DNA of 64,000 nucleotides, from assembly GCF_014635725.1 (NCBI RefSeq), contig NZ_BMDJ01000001.1, positions 705,111 to 769,110 of the forward strand, read 5' to 3'. Positions 46,131 to 55,090 of the stretch are shown one piece after another; the stretch's first letter is position 1; the number at the start of each line of letters is the position of its first letter. A program made the position numbers and the translations under genes. The notes below the pieces were generated by a model. That model ran no database searches, had not been told where the DNA came from, and worked only from the letters and a program-made list of their open reading frames with translations. This stretch comes from Pedobacter mendelii. GTDB lineage: Bacteria; Bacteroidota; Bacteroidia; Sphingobacteriales; Sphingobacteriaceae.

Positions 46131-46865
46131 TTATTTAACCGAACTGCGTAGGTAAATATTGCCGTAATTTGAGCTGATGTCATAATCAGGTCCTTTACCC
46201 GGAGTAGCAGTTATGGATGTAAAAAAGTTTTGTTCCTTTTGTTCCGTAGGTTTTAAGTTAAGGTTACTGTAAATTTTACCAAAATGGTTTGTCATGGTGA
46301 TTTTACCAATTTTACTTTCCGTTAAACTGGCATCTATACCACCATATTTCGCGTCAACCTTAATCGGGCCATCAAAATTATCCAGCTCAACCATACCATA
46401 TACAGCAGCCAAATCTGTAGCCACATTTGCAGGCACCTTAATATCCAGTATTACTTCTATATCTTTTTGCTGATAAGAGGATATATTGCTAACACCGCCT
46501 TTTTCCTTCCGGTAACTATCCATATCAGCTTTAGTTGTAAAGCGGGTTTTAATGCCGTTTTCAACCAAAAAATAAGTTTCTGGAATTTCATCCAAATCGA
46601 GCTTGTTGCCAATGGCTATTTTACCACCATCAGAAGATTGAACCAGGCTAAAAGCATTGTTACTTTCGCCATTATTAATTTTAACAGTCGCTTCTACAGA
46701 AACTTCATTCTTATCCCAAGTACTGATGCGAACAACTTTTGGATAATCGAACCGCAATTCAATTGTTTGCCCTTTGGCGACAGGATATGACTTAATTATC
46801 CTCGTTTGAGAAAGGGCAATGCATGGCAATAAGGCTATATATAGCCAGAAAAATAGTATTTTCAT
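46131..46865 (-). CDS. DUF4097-like secreted protein, shorter form
   Basis: This 244-residue protein has a signal peptide (ends near CIALSQ). The mature part begins with a beta strand set containing VRISTWDKNEVSVEATVKIN, close in pattern to IKTWDRKEVKVDVEIKAF in the 2795-4096 product. It then has AVYGMVELDNFDGPIKVDAKYGGIDA, a short ladder of the same repeats. The function is unknown. It is last in the second sigma module. Confidence 0.65.
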   Translation of the reverse strand: MKILFFWLYIALLPCIALSQTRIIKSYPVAKGQTIELRFDYPKVVRISTWDKNEVSVEATVKINNGESNNAFSLVQSSDGGKIAIGNKLDLDEIPETYFLVENGIKTRFTTKADMDSYRKEKGGVSNISSYQQKDIEVILDIKVPANVATDLAAVYGMVELDNFDGPIKVDAKYGGIDASLTESKIGKITMTNHFGKIYSNLNLKPTEQKEQNFFTSITATPGKGPDYDISSNYGNIYLRSSVK

Positions 46866-46949
46866 GATTTGGTGATTTTACAAAGGTGCGCCTAACAGAA
46901 GGCAAAAGGAAATTGCATTCGAGTAGGCTGGAAAATTATCAACGGATGC

Positions 46950-47825
46950 CTATTTCTCTCTTAAATAAACATTTTTGTAGTTCGATTTTAATATTACATC
47001 TGCTCCACCACCGTTCAGCTTGCCTTTAAGCATTTCCTTATTTCCTCTGCTAAATGGTTCTAAACTAACCGTACCGTTGCCATTTATTGAATAGCCTGAA
47101 GTTGTTACTGCGAGCCCTTGTAGCGAATTTACAGTCGATAACGCATTGGTTTTTTCTGTTGTGCCTTTTTCTACTGCAATTTTAAATCCTTCAGCAGCAT
47201 ATAAATTTCCATAATTTGTTCCCAATTCAACATTAGCTTTTGTAGTTGAGGGCATTGAAACATCTACATAACCGTATACTGAAACAATCGAAACCGGACC
47301 TTTAATTTCACCAGAGAAAATTGCATCAACGGAACCATAAAGTGTTTTGATGTTCATCGGGCCCGTATTATTCTCTAATTTAACTTTATTATAACTTACC
47401 GATACTTCAATCTCATTTTTCAGGTTTTTCAAAATCAATTCTTCCTGATTGGTGCTGGTGTTGTTGAAAGCGATTTTAATGTTTTGTGGAACTTTAATGG
47501 TGATGATGCTTCTGCGAGCGACTTTACTTACGGGATTTACATTTATTTCATTGCCTTTTTCCGTTACATCGATGCCCATACCAGTATTATCTGTAAAACC
47601 CGAACCGCTGATTATTCTAAGTCCTTTTGCACGCTCATCAACCACATCATTTTCAGATTTGGCTGTGCTGAAAATAATTTCGTTACCGTTGTAACCTTCT
47701 ACAATTGCACCGCTAATGTTCAGGTTTAATTTACCTGTACTTTTGGCCAGCTTATATTCTTTTTGTGCTGAAGCCGCTATCGTGATGAACACGAGGGAGA
47801 AAAGTACTGCTAATTGTTTTTTCAT
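46950..47825 (-). CDS. DUF4097-like secreted protein
   Basis: This 291-residue protein has a signal peptide (ends near IAASAQ) and beta-ladder repeats such as LYGSVDAIFSGEIKGPVSIVSVYGYVDVSMP and TNYGNLYAAEGF. It resembles the other DUF4097-like proteins here. It starts 14 bases after the anti-sigma candidate stop and is probably in the same operon. The function is unknown. Confidence 0.68.
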   Translation of the reverse strand: MKKQLAVLFSLVFITIAASAQKEYKLAKSTGKLNLNISGAIVEGYNGNEIIFSTAKSENDVVDERAKGLRIISGSGFTDNTGMGIDVTEKGNEINVNPVSKVARRSIITIKVPQNIKIAFNNTSTNQEELILKNLKNEIEVSVSYNKVKLENNTGPMNIKTLYGSVDAIFSGEIKGPVSIVSVYGYVDVSMPSTTKANVELGTNYGNLYAAEGFKIAVEKGTTEKTNALSTVNSLQGLAVTTSGYSINGNGTVSLEPFSRGNKEMLKGKLNGGGADVILKSNYKNVYLREK

Positions 47826-47839
47826 CTGTTTGCTTTTTA

Positions 47840-48634
47840 TTATAATTTATCTTCTTTTAATAATATGCTGTACGCTTCATCCTTCACGGCATCAAAAGTA
47901 TTTGGGTCGCTGGCAAGGGCATAAAGTTTATCGTTAATATTTAAGTTTTTCATTTTTCCCAATATAGTAACCAGGCCAAGCTGTACCATTGGGTCGTTTT
48001 GTGTATTTAGGGAGTGTACCAACAAGGCAGCTACATGCACATCGTAACTGTATTTTTCAAGTACGCTTAACGCTGCGAGCCTGACATTACTGTTATCATC
48101 TCCATTTAATGTTTTGGCCAACTTATCCAGTACATCATTGCTTATTTGTCCAGCTTTATCAATCGCCAGTATTGCCGATAACCTGGTACTCGAAGAACTG
48201 CTATCGCTAAGCTTTGCATAAACGTTATCGCTTACATTGTTGATTGGAAGCGAGACAAATGCCTTCGTTAATTTTCTTGCCGCAACTGGATGTTCGAACT
48301 GTTTTTCAATTGCAATCTGTGGGGTTTTACTGGTTTCAGTTACCTTAATTTCTTTGCTTGTTTTACCGGTTTTGGTTTTTACCATTTGTACACCTTTATT
48401 TAAGGAAGGTGTTGAATTGTTTTCCCTCAACAGTAAAAAGGCTGTGCCGAATGCAATTAAAACGGAGGCCGCGACCAACCATCTGGCTCCAATTGTGAGC
48501 CAAAAGTTCTTACTTTTTCTTTCCTGAACCGGTTGTAACCTTGCCTTAAATTCTTCGAGGTTAAAAGCGGGCGCTTCAAGCTCATCAAATGCTGCCCTGT
48601 TCTGCTCGACAAATTCTTTTATCGGATCATTCAT
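47840..48634 (-). CDS. Candidate anti-sigma factor with HEAT-like repeats
   Basis: This 264-residue protein has a cytosolic N-terminal part (residues 1-44, MNDPIKEFVEQNRAAFDELE), one membrane helix (about 45-69) and a C-terminal region (about 135-260) of helical repeats that look like HEAT or PBS-lyase repeats (RLSAILAIDKAGQISNDVLD; VRLAALSVLEKYSYDVHVAAL). Its start overlaps the sigma gene by 8 bases, as in the first module. The repeat domain would face the periplasm and could sense a protein partner. Confidence 0.62.
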   Translation of the reverse strand: MNDPIKEFVEQNRAAFDELEAPAFNLEEFKARLQPVQERKSKNFWLTIGARWLVAASVLIAFGTAFLLLRENNSTPSLNKGVQMVKTKTGKTSKEIKVTETSKTPQIAIEKQFEHPVAARKLTKAFVSLPINNVSDNVYAKLSDSSSSSTRLSAILAIDKAGQISNDVLDKLAKTLNGDDNSNVRLAALSVLEKYSYDVHVAALLVHSLNTQNDPMVQLGLVTILGKMKNLNINDKLYALASDPNTFDAVKDEAYSILLKEDKL

Positions 48635-49187
48635 AATAAGACTTGTCTTTTAAATGTGCTACTATTTTTTTCTTCGCCCGGTGGTACTGTGTGCGCACCG
48701 TAGCATGCGATATTCCAAGCATTGCTGCAATTTCTTCCTGATTCATCTTTTCGAACAGGTAAAGGTTTAAAATGGTGCGGTAACCATCGGGTAAATTTTC
48801 TATGCTTCTTTTTACATCCTCAACCTTACATTCGAAGATTTCATTTTCATTTACATCGTAATCTTCTTCGGCAACAGGCTCCATTTCGCCTAAATCTGCA
48901 AAAACAATTTTCCGTTTTCGCAAATGGTTAATTGCCCGGTTAATTGCCAAGCGCCTTAACCATGCTTCGAAACTCACCAAACCTTTTAATTTTTCCGGCT
49001 CGCTAAATACTGTAAAAAAAGTTTCCTGAAGGATATCTTCCGCCTCGCCGGTATGGGCAACAATGCGGCTTATTGAATTGTAAATACGCCTTGCATATCG
49101 GTTGTAAAGCCCGGTATAGCCGGCATCTTTACCCTCAAGGCACAATACAATCAATTCCTGATCAGTTATCTGTTCTTTCGGCTGCAA
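48627..49187 (-). CDS. RNA polymerase ECF sigma factor
   Basis: This 186-residue protein has sigma region 2 (RIVAHTGEAEDILQETFFTVF) and region 4 (LPDGYRTILNLYLFEKMNQEEIAAMLGIS). It shares long runs with the 4783-5340 sigma factor, including the linker INHLRKRK against INYLRKRK. It is the first gene of a minus-strand operon with a membrane partner and two DUF4097-like genes. Confidence 0.9.
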   Translation of the reverse strand: MQPKEQITDQELIVLCLEGKDAGYTGLYNRYARRIYNSISRIVAHTGEAEDILQETFFTVFSEPEKLKGLVSFEAWLRRLAINRAINHLRKRKIVFADLGEMEPVAEEDYDVNENEIFECKVEDVKRSIENLPDGYRTILNLYLFEKMNQEEIAAMLGISHATVRTQYHRAKKKIVAHLKDKSYYE

Positions 49188-49434
49188 TATGGTGTCGTTA
49201 AATTAGCTTCGTAATAGGTTTCTATCTGCAAGTCGCAGGATCTGGAATAATGTTGCATCTCATTTAAAAATTATTTTTAAATAATTGCTGCTGCAAGATA
49301 AGGCTTAGGAAAGTTTTTTAATTAAAACCTCCATTTGGCTAACGGCAACTTCCTCTGGAAAAGGAAGGGTTCAAGATTGAGGTTGATTTTCGGCGTTGTT
49401 AACGAAATCTTTTACCCGTGCTAAAATGAAATTT

Positions 49435-50331
49435 TTACCGCTTTAATGGTAAAATATATTTATCAAAAATGTAAGAAGTCATTGGTAAAAGCCTCTTTTC
49501 ATTATTTACAGGGTTATCTCCGCTATCTGTATAAAACTCAATTTTACTATTTATTTTACCATAGAAAACTTTACCAATAGAATAGCTGGTTAATGTATCA
49601 CGTTTCGTGATTCTTTTTAAATGATCAACTTTATTATCATCTAAAGCAACTACTGCTGCTTCGGGTAGTTTCGTATCACATGTTACTGGTTGATATTCGT
49701 CTCCTGTCCAATACATACATTGTTTATCTACCAATTTCCAGGTAAAGTAGCTACCACCCACTGCAGCAAATGCTGCAATAAAAGCATAAACTGCTTTCCT
49801 GATGTTTTGGTTTTTCCAGATTTTTATACCAGCAGGTTTTTCTTTCTCTCCGTCAGTGTCTGGTTGTTTTCCAATTTTTTCTTTCTCCTGATCACTAAAA
49901 CCTTCAGGTTCAGTTGATGTTGTTTTCTCAATATCATCAACTAATTGTTCATCTTCTTCTTTAGCTTTTTTTTCTAAATTTTTGTAATATGAAATACTTG
50001 GTCTTGGCTGAAAATCTATTAACCATGCTAAGAGTTCAGTATTTTTTTCATCAGTCTTGGTAGTTGTCCCATTTAGGTGATTTAATAATGGCCTAAAACA
50101 ACCATCATCAGCCTTGGATATAATCAAAGAAAAGTCAGTTTCTATCCTATCCTTATCAAAAAACTCTGAAAATATATCTTTAGCTTCTTCACTAGCATCA
50201 TACTTTCTTAAACAAGCTTTTTTCAATTTCGCGGTAGTTGGTCTTAATAGTTTTAAAGGTAGCCCCATGCCTTCTTCTTTCTGTTTTTGCTTATAAGCAG
50301 CCAATACTACGTCTTGATAATCTTCAGGCAT
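49435..50331 (-). CDS. Uncharacterised single-pass membrane protein
   Basis: This 298-residue protein is not recognised. The N-terminal half is charged and helical, with an acidic/lysine-rich linker (EEDEQLVDDIEKTTSTEPEG) around residues 125-170. One membrane helix lies near residues 180-200 (KAVYAFIAAFAAVGGSYFTW). The C-terminal part, probably outside, has two cysteines (CMYWTGDEYQPVTC) that could form a disulfide. It is divergent from the secreted peptide and histidine-kinase genes. Confidence 0.65.
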   Translation of the reverse strand: MPEDYQDVVLAAYKQKQKEEGMGLPLKLLRPTTAKLKKACLRKYDASEEAKDIFSEFFDKDRIETDFSLIISKADDGCFRPLLNHLNGTTTKTDEKNTELLAWLIDFQPRPSISYYKNLEKKAKEEDEQLVDDIEKTTSTEPEGFSDQEKEKIGKQPDTDGEKEKPAGIKIWKNQNIRKAVYAFIAAFAAVGGSYFTWKLVDKQCMYWTGDEYQPVTCDTKLPEAAVVALDDNKVDHLKRITKRDTLTSYSIGKVFYGKINSKIEFYTDSGDNPVNNEKRLLPMTSYIFDKYILPLKR

Positions 50332-50542
50332 TTTTCAAAAATTTAAGCGTAAAAATAAAAAAGGAATTTCAGGAATTTTACGGTTTTCCAGAATCCAAAA
50401 AGAATTAAAAAAGAATTATGAGAACAACCGGAATTCCCTAACCAATAGCTTTTTAACCTCCACATATTTGTACTGTCAATCGGAACAAGCAACGATTCGC
50501 TATCGAAGCTAAATAAAAAAACTGATTGATAAAAGAGTAGAT

Positions 50543-50592
50543 ATCGCGGTGGTTCGTAACCGGTTTGGGAAGCAGTTATAAGCTCCCGCGAT
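50543..50592. promoter_or_regulatory. Structured intergenic element of unknown role
   Basis: An outer stem (atcgcgg at 50543-50549 and ccgcgat at 50586-50592) can enclose two inner hairpins, ggttcgtaacc (50551-50561) and gggaagc...gctccc (50567-50587). Together they form a three-way-junction shape. The inner and outer stems compete for two C residues. It may be a leader RNA or an unrecognised cis element upstream of the small secreted peptide. Confidence 0.35.
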
Positions 50593-50651
50593 TGAAACTC
50601 AAAACACTTCCCAAATTTTCAGAAGGCCTTCTGATTTGCAATTGCAGTAAT

Positions 50652-50671
50652 CCCCGCGAATGACCGCGGGG
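50652..50671. repeat. GC-rich hairpin upstream of the secreted peptide gene
   Basis: The arms ccccgcg (50652-50658) and cgcgggg (50665-50671) are perfect complements around aatgac. It lies 37 bases before the ATG at 50709 and could affect translation or act as an operator. Confidence 0.5.
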
Positions 50672-50708
50672 AACCTGCTGAGTTAAATCATTCTAAAAAT
50701 TTGAAGTC

Positions 50709-50900
50709 ATGTTTATACCATTATTTATTGCCATCCTATTAGGCTTGGCAACACCATCGAACACAAACCATTCTGCAACATGCAATGGAACAACGGTAAG
50801 TACTACTAATGCTGACCCAGGCGATCCGGGTGACCCTGGAGATCCTATCGATCCAGGAGATGGAACTGGTGGTGAAACAGGAACTAATCCTCCACGATAA
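50709..50900 (+). CDS. Small secreted Pro-Gly-Asp-rich peptide
   Basis: This 63-residue product starts with a hydrophobic leader (MFIPLFIAILLGLATPS). A short Thr/Asn-rich part with one Cys follows, and then a tail of repeated Asp-Pro-Gly units (residues about 36-51) ending in TNPPR. It has no known family. The gene has its own terminator and lies directly upstream of the TPR histidine-kinase gene, so a signal or matrix role is possible. This is only an inference. Confidence 0.55.
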   Translation: MFIPLFIAILLGLATPSNTNHSATCNGTTVSTTNADPGDPGDPGDPIDPGDGTGGETGTNPPR

Positions 50901-50906
50901 TTATTT

Positions 50907-50936
50907 TAAGCGGGCAATTGCCCGCTTATTTTTTTT
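50907..50936 (+). terminator. Rho-independent terminator after the secreted peptide gene
   Basis: The word aagcgggcaattgcccgctt is a 20-base perfect palindrome. It is followed by a run of T residues, a few bases after the stop at 50900. Confidence 0.88.
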
Positions 50937-50960
50937 ATATTAGGGGTAAATTATCACTCC

Positions 50961-52625
50961 TTGAAAAATTTACGCTCACACTCTTTTTTAATAATACTTT
51001 TGTTTGTTTCCTGTAAAAAAATTACAACACGGCAAAGAGTACAAACCTTAAGCGAAAATTACACTCAAGCTTGGGTTTATCGGGATAGTGGTAAATTGGA
51101 CAGCGCATACATCTCATTAAGTAAAGCAAAAGACGAATTTTTAGGACGTAAAGATAGTATCGGTGTTGCTAAAAGCTTAATTAACATGGCAGAAATTGCC
51201 TATCTAAAAGGTGATTATTTTGGTAGTCAGGAATTGGCAACACAGGTTGATTCATACCTTGACTCTACAAAAAAAGTCGAACGTGAATTATTATCTTCGA
51301 ACTACAACACTTTAGGAAACGTTTCAAACGGATTGGAGCGGTATGAAGAAGGAAATACTTTTTTCAAAAAAGCGATATTATACACCAAAAACACTGCGGC
51401 ATTAAATCTCTACTATAACAATATTGGGGTCGACTTATTGTATTTGAAAAGATATGGTGAAGCTATCTCATATTTTTCAAAATCTGCCGGAGATGAATCT
51501 TCTTCGACATCTGCTATGAAGTTGTCAAATATTGCAAAAGCTAAATGGCAACAAAATCCTGATTTCAACCCAGCACCTTTATTTCAAAAGGCTCTATCCA
51601 TTAGGCTAAGTGATAATAATTTATGGGGTCAAAATTCCAGTTTTGCACACCTTGCTGATTATTACATGAAGAAACATCCAGATTCTGCTTTACTTTATGC
51701 GCAAAAAATGTATCACATTGCGCAAACATTGGTTAGCCCCGATGATCAATTAGAAGCCCTTCAAAAACTAATCAAACTCAGTCCCCAAAAAGAAGCCCGT
51801 CAATATTTTGAAATTTACCAGAATTTAAGTGACAGTGTTCAAACTGCCCGAAGTGCCGCTAAAAACCAGTTTGCACTCATCCGCTATGAAACTGAAAAAA
51901 ATAAAGCAGACTTTTTAAAAGCCCAGGCAGAAAATATAAAGAAACAAAGCAGCATACTTATCAGAAACATCGGGATTGGTGTTTTAATTGTCTTTTCAAC
52001 AGCCAGTTATCTTTGGTATAGAAGACGCCAAAAAATTCTAAGACAAGAGAAGGAAATTGAAGTTAAAAACACAGAAATAAAGTATGTAAAAAAGGTTCAC
52101 GATCATGTTGCCAACAGGATTTATCAGGTAATGAATGAGATAGACAACCGCCCACAAATGGATAAAGATGAAGTGGCCGAAAAACTTGATGTAATTTATC
52201 ACATTTCAAGAGACCTTTCTTACGAAAGCATCGATACAAAATATAAACAAGGCTTTGCGAAAGCGCTTTCAAAAATGTTTTCTTCTTATCAATCGGCAAA
52301 GGTTAATATCGTTGTAAACGGAAATGAAGAAAAAATTTGGGAGACCGTACAAGAAACTGCTAAAGAGGAGGTTTTTACCATTTTGCAAGAATTAATGACT
52401 AATATGAAGAAGCATAGTGAAGCGGATGTAGTACAATTAGCATTTCAACATGAGCAACAGCGCATTACGGTTTTATATTCGGATAATGGAAAAGGCATTC
52501 AGCATTTTTCGCCGGGAAACGGATTGAAGAATACGGAAACCCGTATTAAAAGTATTTCGGGCATAATTACTTTTGACACTAAAGCCAACGAGGGGCTTAA
52601 TGTTAAATTCTCTTTTCCTATTTAA
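50961..52625 (+). CDS. TPR-containing membrane sensor histidine kinase with lipoprotein-type start
   Basis: This 554-residue protein starts at TTG 50961. The N-terminus has a lipobox-like LFVSC (Cys18). Residues about 35-290 are TPR-type helical repeats, expected in the periplasm, followed by a coiled coil and a membrane helix (about 332-352). The cytosolic kinase has a phosphoacceptor region VKKVHDHVANRIYQ (His380) and an HATPase domain with N-box Asn481 (ELMTNMKKHS) and G1 box DNGKG (508-512). It is of the NarL-partner class and is followed 9 bases later by its response regulator. Confidence 0.88.
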   Translation: MKNLRSHSFLIILLFVSCKKITTRQRVQTLSENYTQAWVYRDSGKLDSAYISLSKAKDEFLGRKDSIGVAKSLINMAEIAYLKGDYFGSQELATQVDSYLDSTKKVERELLSSNYNTLGNVSNGLERYEEGNTFFKKAILYTKNTAALNLYYNNIGVDLLYLKRYGEAISYFSKSAGDESSSTSAMKLSNIAKAKWQQNPDFNPAPLFQKALSIRLSDNNLWGQNSSFAHLADYYMKKHPDSALLYAQKMYHIAQTLVSPDDQLEALQKLIKLSPQKEARQYFEIYQNLSDSVQTARSAAKNQFALIRYETEKNKADFLKAQAENIKKQSSILIRNIGIGVLIVFSTASYLWYRRRQKILRQEKEIEVKNTEIKYVKKVHDHVANRIYQVMNEIDNRPQMDKDEVAEKLDVIYHISRDLSYESIDTKYKQGFAKALSKMFSSYQSAKVNIVVNGNEEKIWETVQETAKEEVFTILQELMTNMKKHSEADVVQLAFQHEQQRITVLYSDNGKGIQHFSPGNGLKNTETRIKSISGIITFDTKANEGLNVKFSFPI

Positions 52626-52634
52626 AATATTGTT

Positions 52635-53300
52635 ATGTTCAAAAATGTATTAATCGCCGAAGACCATGAAATGGCAAATCTCTCCTTGCGTAATGTTATG
52701 AGTAATCTTGGCATTACAGTAGTTGATAAAGATTATGTATTTCAATGTGATGATGCATTTGCAAGAATACAAAAAGCGATTCGCGAAGGCAATCCGTACG
52801 AATTAATGATTACAGATTTATCTTTTGACGACGATTACCCAAAACAAAAAATCTCTGGTGGCAAAGAACTTATACAGGCGGTGAAAGAGGTACAGCCAGG
52901 TATAAAGGTGCTGGTATTTTCAAGTGAAAACCGGGCGCTTATTGCCAATTCTATTTTTAAAGAATTGAATATTGATGCTTATGTTCCGAAAGCACGTCAC
53001 GATGCCAAAGACCTTAAACTGGCTATAGAAACTATTTACAGAAACAAAAAATACGTTTCGCCTAATCTCCGACAAAAAGAAACGCATATTCATCATTTTA
53101 CGGATTATGATAAAATGATTGTTTCGTTACTTTCCAGCGGAAAAACTCAAAAGGAAATGCCCGATCTTTTAAAGGAAAATATGATGGAACCATCGGGACT
53201 AAGCAGTATTGAAAAACGCCTTAATACGATTAAAACATCCTTGAATATGACCAATAACGGGCAACTTATTGCGTATTGTATCGCAAATAAGATTATCTAA
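52635..53300 (+). CDS. Response regulator with LuxR-type helix-turn-helix
   Basis: This 221-residue protein has a receiver domain with acidic pocket AED near residue 9 and phosphoacceptor Asp61 in LMITDLSFDDDYP. The switch Lys is in VPKARHD near residue 118. A C-terminal helix-turn-helix (LSSGKTQKEMPDLL; SIEKRLNTIKTSL) resembles GerE/LuxR domains but is divergent. It follows the histidine-kinase gene by 9 bases and is very likely its partner. Target promoters are unknown. Confidence 0.88.
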   Translation: MFKNVLIAEDHEMANLSLRNVMSNLGITVVDKDYVFQCDDAFARIQKAIREGNPYELMITDLSFDDDYPKQKISGGKELIQAVKEVQPGIKVLVFSSENRALIANSIFKELNIDAYVPKARHDAKDLKLAIETIYRNKKYVSPNLRQKETHIHHFTDYDKMIVSLLSSGKTQKEMPDLLKENMMEPSGLSSIEKRLNTIKTSLNMTNNGQLIAYCIANKII

Positions 53301-53464
53301 CCGTTTCATGTTAGCCCTCCTGAATGCTCCTAAAAATGCAAAAAATTATATGGAAAATTCAGCAGGACAATAAGGCTAGATTAAGCATTAAACCAACATG
53401 ATTTTCCATAAATAATTATTGAATTCGGGTTATATGGTATTCTATTTAGTATAGCCGATCATAG

Positions 53465-53745
53465 TTTTATACTTGCAGTTGGTAGCTTTATACTTTCAGT
53501 TGATAGTTTTGAATTTGCAGTAGACAGTTTTGAACTTTCAGTTAACAGTTCTATACTTTCAGTTGATAGTTTTGAATTTGCAGTTGGCAGTTTTAAACTT
53601 GCGGTTAACAGTTCTATACTTTCAGTTAGTAGTTTTAAACTTTCAGTTGATGGTTCTATGTTAGCAGTTGGTAACTTTATCGTAGAGGTAGCTAGTTGTT
53701 ATTTTGCAGGAGGCGATATTAAGTTTTCAGTAATCGGTTAGCTTT
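53465..53745. repeat. Array of thirteen 21-bp units with exact period
   Basis: The word cagtt or a near variant begins at 53476, 53497, 53518, 53539, 53560, 53581, 53602, 53623, 53644, 53665, 53686, 53707 and 53728, always 21 bases apart. The consensus is like tatactttcagttgatagtt. The plus strand is open in one frame (heptad like S-I-L-S-V-D-S) from about 53406 to the TAG near 53740 but has no ATG at its beginning. The minus strand is also open over most of the array (heptad like K-L-S-T-E-S-I). Later units are more diverged. No spacer pattern of a CRISPR is present. Confidence 0.85.
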
Positions 53746-53775
53746 TTGATAAGCAGCCCTTCAGCTAAGATTCAT

Positions 53776-53827
53776 ATTATATTTTCTTCGAAATAGTTTT
53801 TTGCATTACGGGAAACCGTAAGGAAAG
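53776..53827 (+). promoter_or_regulatory. Conserved 52-bp promoter element, copy 1
   Basis: This 52-base block is identical at 48 of 52 positions to 55091-55142. It contains the palindrome ttacgg-gaaa-ccgtaa (53806-53821). It ends 16 bases before a -7 box TACTTTTG (53843-53850), which is 33 bases from the ATG at 53883. A regulator-binding site is likely. Confidence 0.65.
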
Positions 53828-53842
53828 TGCTTTCCAGCACGG

Positions 53843-53850
53843 TACTTTTG
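53843..53850 (+). promoter_or_regulatory. Putative -7 box TACTTTTG of the HsdR-N-like gene
   Basis: It matches TAnnTTTG and holds the same 16-base spacing to the conserved element as the box at 55158-55165. Confidence 0.5.
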
Positions 53851-53882
53851 AATAGACCAACAGAAAAATCATTCCTAAAACT

Positions 53883-54946
53883 ATGGAACTAAAATTAAAG
53901 CTCGAACAACTCCATCAGCGGGTAAACGGTTTAAAAGATCAGATTAATACTGAAGAAGCCACCAAAAACGCTTTTGTAATGCCATTTATTCAAATTTTAG
54001 GCTATGATATTTTTAACCCAACAGAAGTTATACCTGAACATATATGCGATATCGGAACCAAAAAAGGCGAGAAGATAGACTATGTTATCAAAAAAAATAA
54101 CGAGCCCATCTTAATTTTCGAATGCAAACACTGGAAAGAAAATGCTGATGCACACAATTCTCAATTGCACAGGTATTACCATGTATCTAAAGCCAGGTTT
54201 GGTGTTTTAACAAACGGTACTATTTATAATTTTTATTCTGATTTGGAGAAACCGAACATCATGGATGAGAAACCTTTCTTAACCATTGATATTGAGGATT
54301 TAAAAGACAGCTCGATTAAAATACTCGAAAGCTTTACCAAAAACGAATATAACCTGGAGAATATTTTAGATTCTGCAGAAGCCCTGAAATACATAAAAGC
54401 AATCCGTAAAGAATTCGAAAAAGATATTGAAAACCCTTCTGATGAAATTGTTAAACTTTTAGTAAGCAGATTCTTTGATAAGCCATTAACGGCAAGCCGT
54501 ATGGCAACATTTAAAGAATATACTAAAAAGGCATTGACTACTTCTATAAATGAATCAATCAGTTATCGATTAAAATCGGCTTTAAACATTAATGAAAAAA
54601 TTGAACAGTCTGATGATGGTAAAACAAATCCTGTTGATGTACATCCTGAGGTTTCAAAAGTTGTGACTACGGCTGAAGAATTAGAAGCTTTTCAAATCGT
54701 GAAGGCCATTTTACGGGAAAAGATTCCATCCGATCGAATTTCACCCAGGGATACGCAATCTTACTTCGGAATATTGCTCGATGACAACAACAGGAAACCC
54801 ATTTGCCGATTCCATTTTAACACATCAAAAAAATACCTGGAAACTTTTCAAACGGGAAAGATGCCGGAGAAAAAATATTGCTGACCAACCTAGATGAAAT
54901 TTATAATTTCCGAGCCCAGCTTCATCAAACGATAGCGCAATATTAA
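53883..54946 (+). pseudogene. HsdR N-terminal-domain-like protein, frameshifted near its end
   Basis: The intact frame 53883-54884 encodes 333 residues with a nuclease-like core: IQILGYDIFNPTEVIPEH, KGEKIDYVI (acidic residue) and ILIFECKHWKE (the E-x-K motif). These match the type I restriction HsdR N-terminal or HSDR_N_2 fold. After residue about 321 the frame changes. A one-base insertion in the T run at 54845-54848 would restore reading into a tail NGKDAGEKILL...DEIYNFRAQLHQTIAQY, with a stop at 54944-54946. It may be a true frameshift or a sequencing error. No hsdM or hsdS is present, so it is a solitary DNA-binding or nuclease-like protein. Confidence 0.65.
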
Positions 54947-55090
54947 CTTAAATTAATGCCTCAACGCTCAGATAAATGCAGGAGATTGTTCCAATGTTCG
55001 CTTACATTTACATCAGGAACAATCCCGCATTTTGAAATCCTTTTTTTCCGGCAGGTAAATTTATTAGGTTGCCGGGAAGCCAAAATCTAC

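Noticed and set aside
50378..50383. Third copy of the TTACGG palindrome element upstream of the 49435-50331 gene
   Set aside because: Only one half-site is present, and the surrounding bases and the distance to a -7 box do not match the two conserved copies.
53465..53745. CRISPR array
   Set aside because: The units are contiguous and diverge gradually; there are no unique spacers between constant repeats and no cas genes in the window.
53883..54946. Complete type I restriction-modification system
   Set aside because: Only an HsdR-N-like protein is present; there is no motor domain, methylase or specificity subunit in the neighbourhood.
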